DNA of 64,000 nt, from contig JADCRB010000077.1 in NCBI GenBank assembly GCA_021464245.1, forward strand, positions 1,199,063 to 1,263,062, read 5' to 3'. The notes beneath the pieces were generated by a model that was not told where the DNA came from, searched no databases, and saw nothing but the letters and a program-made list of their open reading frames with translations. Made by a program: the position numbers and the translations under genes. The DNA comes from Carallia brachiata. Taxonomy: Eukaryota; Streptophyta; Magnoliopsida; Malpighiales; Rhizophoraceae. Below are positions 63,402-64,000 of this stretch, one piece after another (position 1 is the stretch's first letter; the number at the start of each line of letters is the position of its first letter).

Positions 63402-64000
63402 TCATTTCCTAGAATTCTCGTCTCTCAAGATGGCCGGAGTTTCCTTGTTTATGGGAACAACGACGTGACGACAATCAAGCTTCAGATTTAGGGGCTTTCC
63501 TAGCTCCAATTTTTCTGGTGATGCACCAGGGTCTACACTCTTAAAATGTGCTTTAGCAGCAAGTTCATGTACGGATTCAGCAATCGTTTCGATGCATTCC
63601 CCCATGTCAACTAGGATTGAAGCTACTGTCATCACTGGGACTAGTTGCAGGATGTCAATGCCTTCCCATTGGCTTGATTTGAGTAATGATATGAGGTTCT
63701 TGCAGGCAGATTTGGCATTTTCAATGTGGGAATCAGCAGAAAATGTTTGTGTCATTTTTTTGACTGCCAATGCCAATTCCTTCAGTGCTTTGCTAGATTC
63801 AACGCTCACTTCTATGCATGCCTCCTGAATTTCGATTCCAACTTCTGATGATGTCTACAACAACATTAGTATAAATTGCTCATATAAGTATAGAGATGAG
63901 ACTTTGACAGCTCCTAAGTAAACTATTGTGGACATTGGTAAGAGATGCAAATAAGCAAGATGCAATTAGAAGAACTTTGTTACCTGAATATCCGAATTTA
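63402..64000 (-). CDS. ALMT: Aluminium-activated malate transporter family, C-terminal part (runs off the window)
   Basis: ALMT proteins are plasma-membrane or tonoplast anion channels (malate, chloride, nitrate) with six N-terminal membrane spans and a long cytosolic C-terminal domain. Only the end is present: exon 64000-63984 (partial, donor GTAACA) and last exon 63854-63402, acceptor TTGTAG, stop TGA at 63404-63402. The visible protein reads SSEVGIEIQEACIEVSVESS, SKALKELALAVKKM, then SLLKSSQWEGIDILQLVPV, TVASILVDMGECIETI, VHELAAKAHFKSVDPGASP, all in the pattern of the ALMT C-terminal domain, closest from memory to the ALMT10-type members. No frame break is visible here. The membrane part lies beyond 64000. 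Family call firm, subgroup tentative. Confidence 0.85.

Noticed and set aside
20008..63809. A biosynthetic gene cluster or linked multi-gene system
   Set aside because: Anthranilate synthase, LHW-type bHLH and ALMT are ordinary unlinked plant genes, separated by 20-30 kb of repeats or by gene-free DNA, with no tailoring enzymes near.

Overview
The window is nuclear DNA from a eudicot plant. The evidence is four plant-specific genes with GT-AG introns, an AT-rich background full of T/A homopolymers, and many short plant transposons (hAT-, Mutator- and Tourist-like elements, LINE, copia and SINE-like relics). I cannot name the species from the sequence.

Layout. (1) 370-4068, minus strand: a BEL1-like TALE homeodomain transcription factor, closest in motif make-up to the BLH1 group. 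(2) About 4.1-20 kb: roughly 16 kb of mostly non-coding AT-rich DNA, interrupted at 11.6-12.2 kb by a GC-rich block carrying five GGGCCCAC/GTGGGCCC sites and several ACGT-core boxes. (3) 20008-26382, minus strand: the alpha subunit of plastid anthranilate synthase (11 exons), with a 1.24-kb hAT-type element in intron 1. (4) 26.4-51 kb: a repeat-rich region with a copia relic, a nested hAT/Mutator-like pair, a Tourist-like element filled with a 0.9-kb CT satellite, two foldback elements, two GC-rich poly(A) retroposons and a 99-bp retroposon with perfect 17-bp target duplications. (5) 51931-58826, plus strand: a LONESOME HIGHWAY-type atypical bHLH regulator (10 exons) with two short upstream ORFs and an antisense RTE-LINE relic in its last intron. 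(6) 63402-64000, minus strand: the C-terminal part of an aluminium-activated-malate-transporter (ALMT) gene that runs off the window.

The genes have unrelated jobs (meristem/organ patterning, tryptophan synthesis, vascular patterning, anion transport) and form no cluster or operon-like system. I found no credible new multi-gene system. The most important observation is that the three complete genes all carry reading-frame breaks that look like single-base deletions: two in the BLH gene, two in the anthranilate synthase gene, and two in the LHW gene plus a third event that a cryptic intron could explain. Several sit in T or A runs. Splice sites and domain motifs are otherwise intact, so uncorrected indels in the assembly are more likely than three neighbouring pseudogenes. 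Anyone using automatic gene models here should expect split or truncated proteins.
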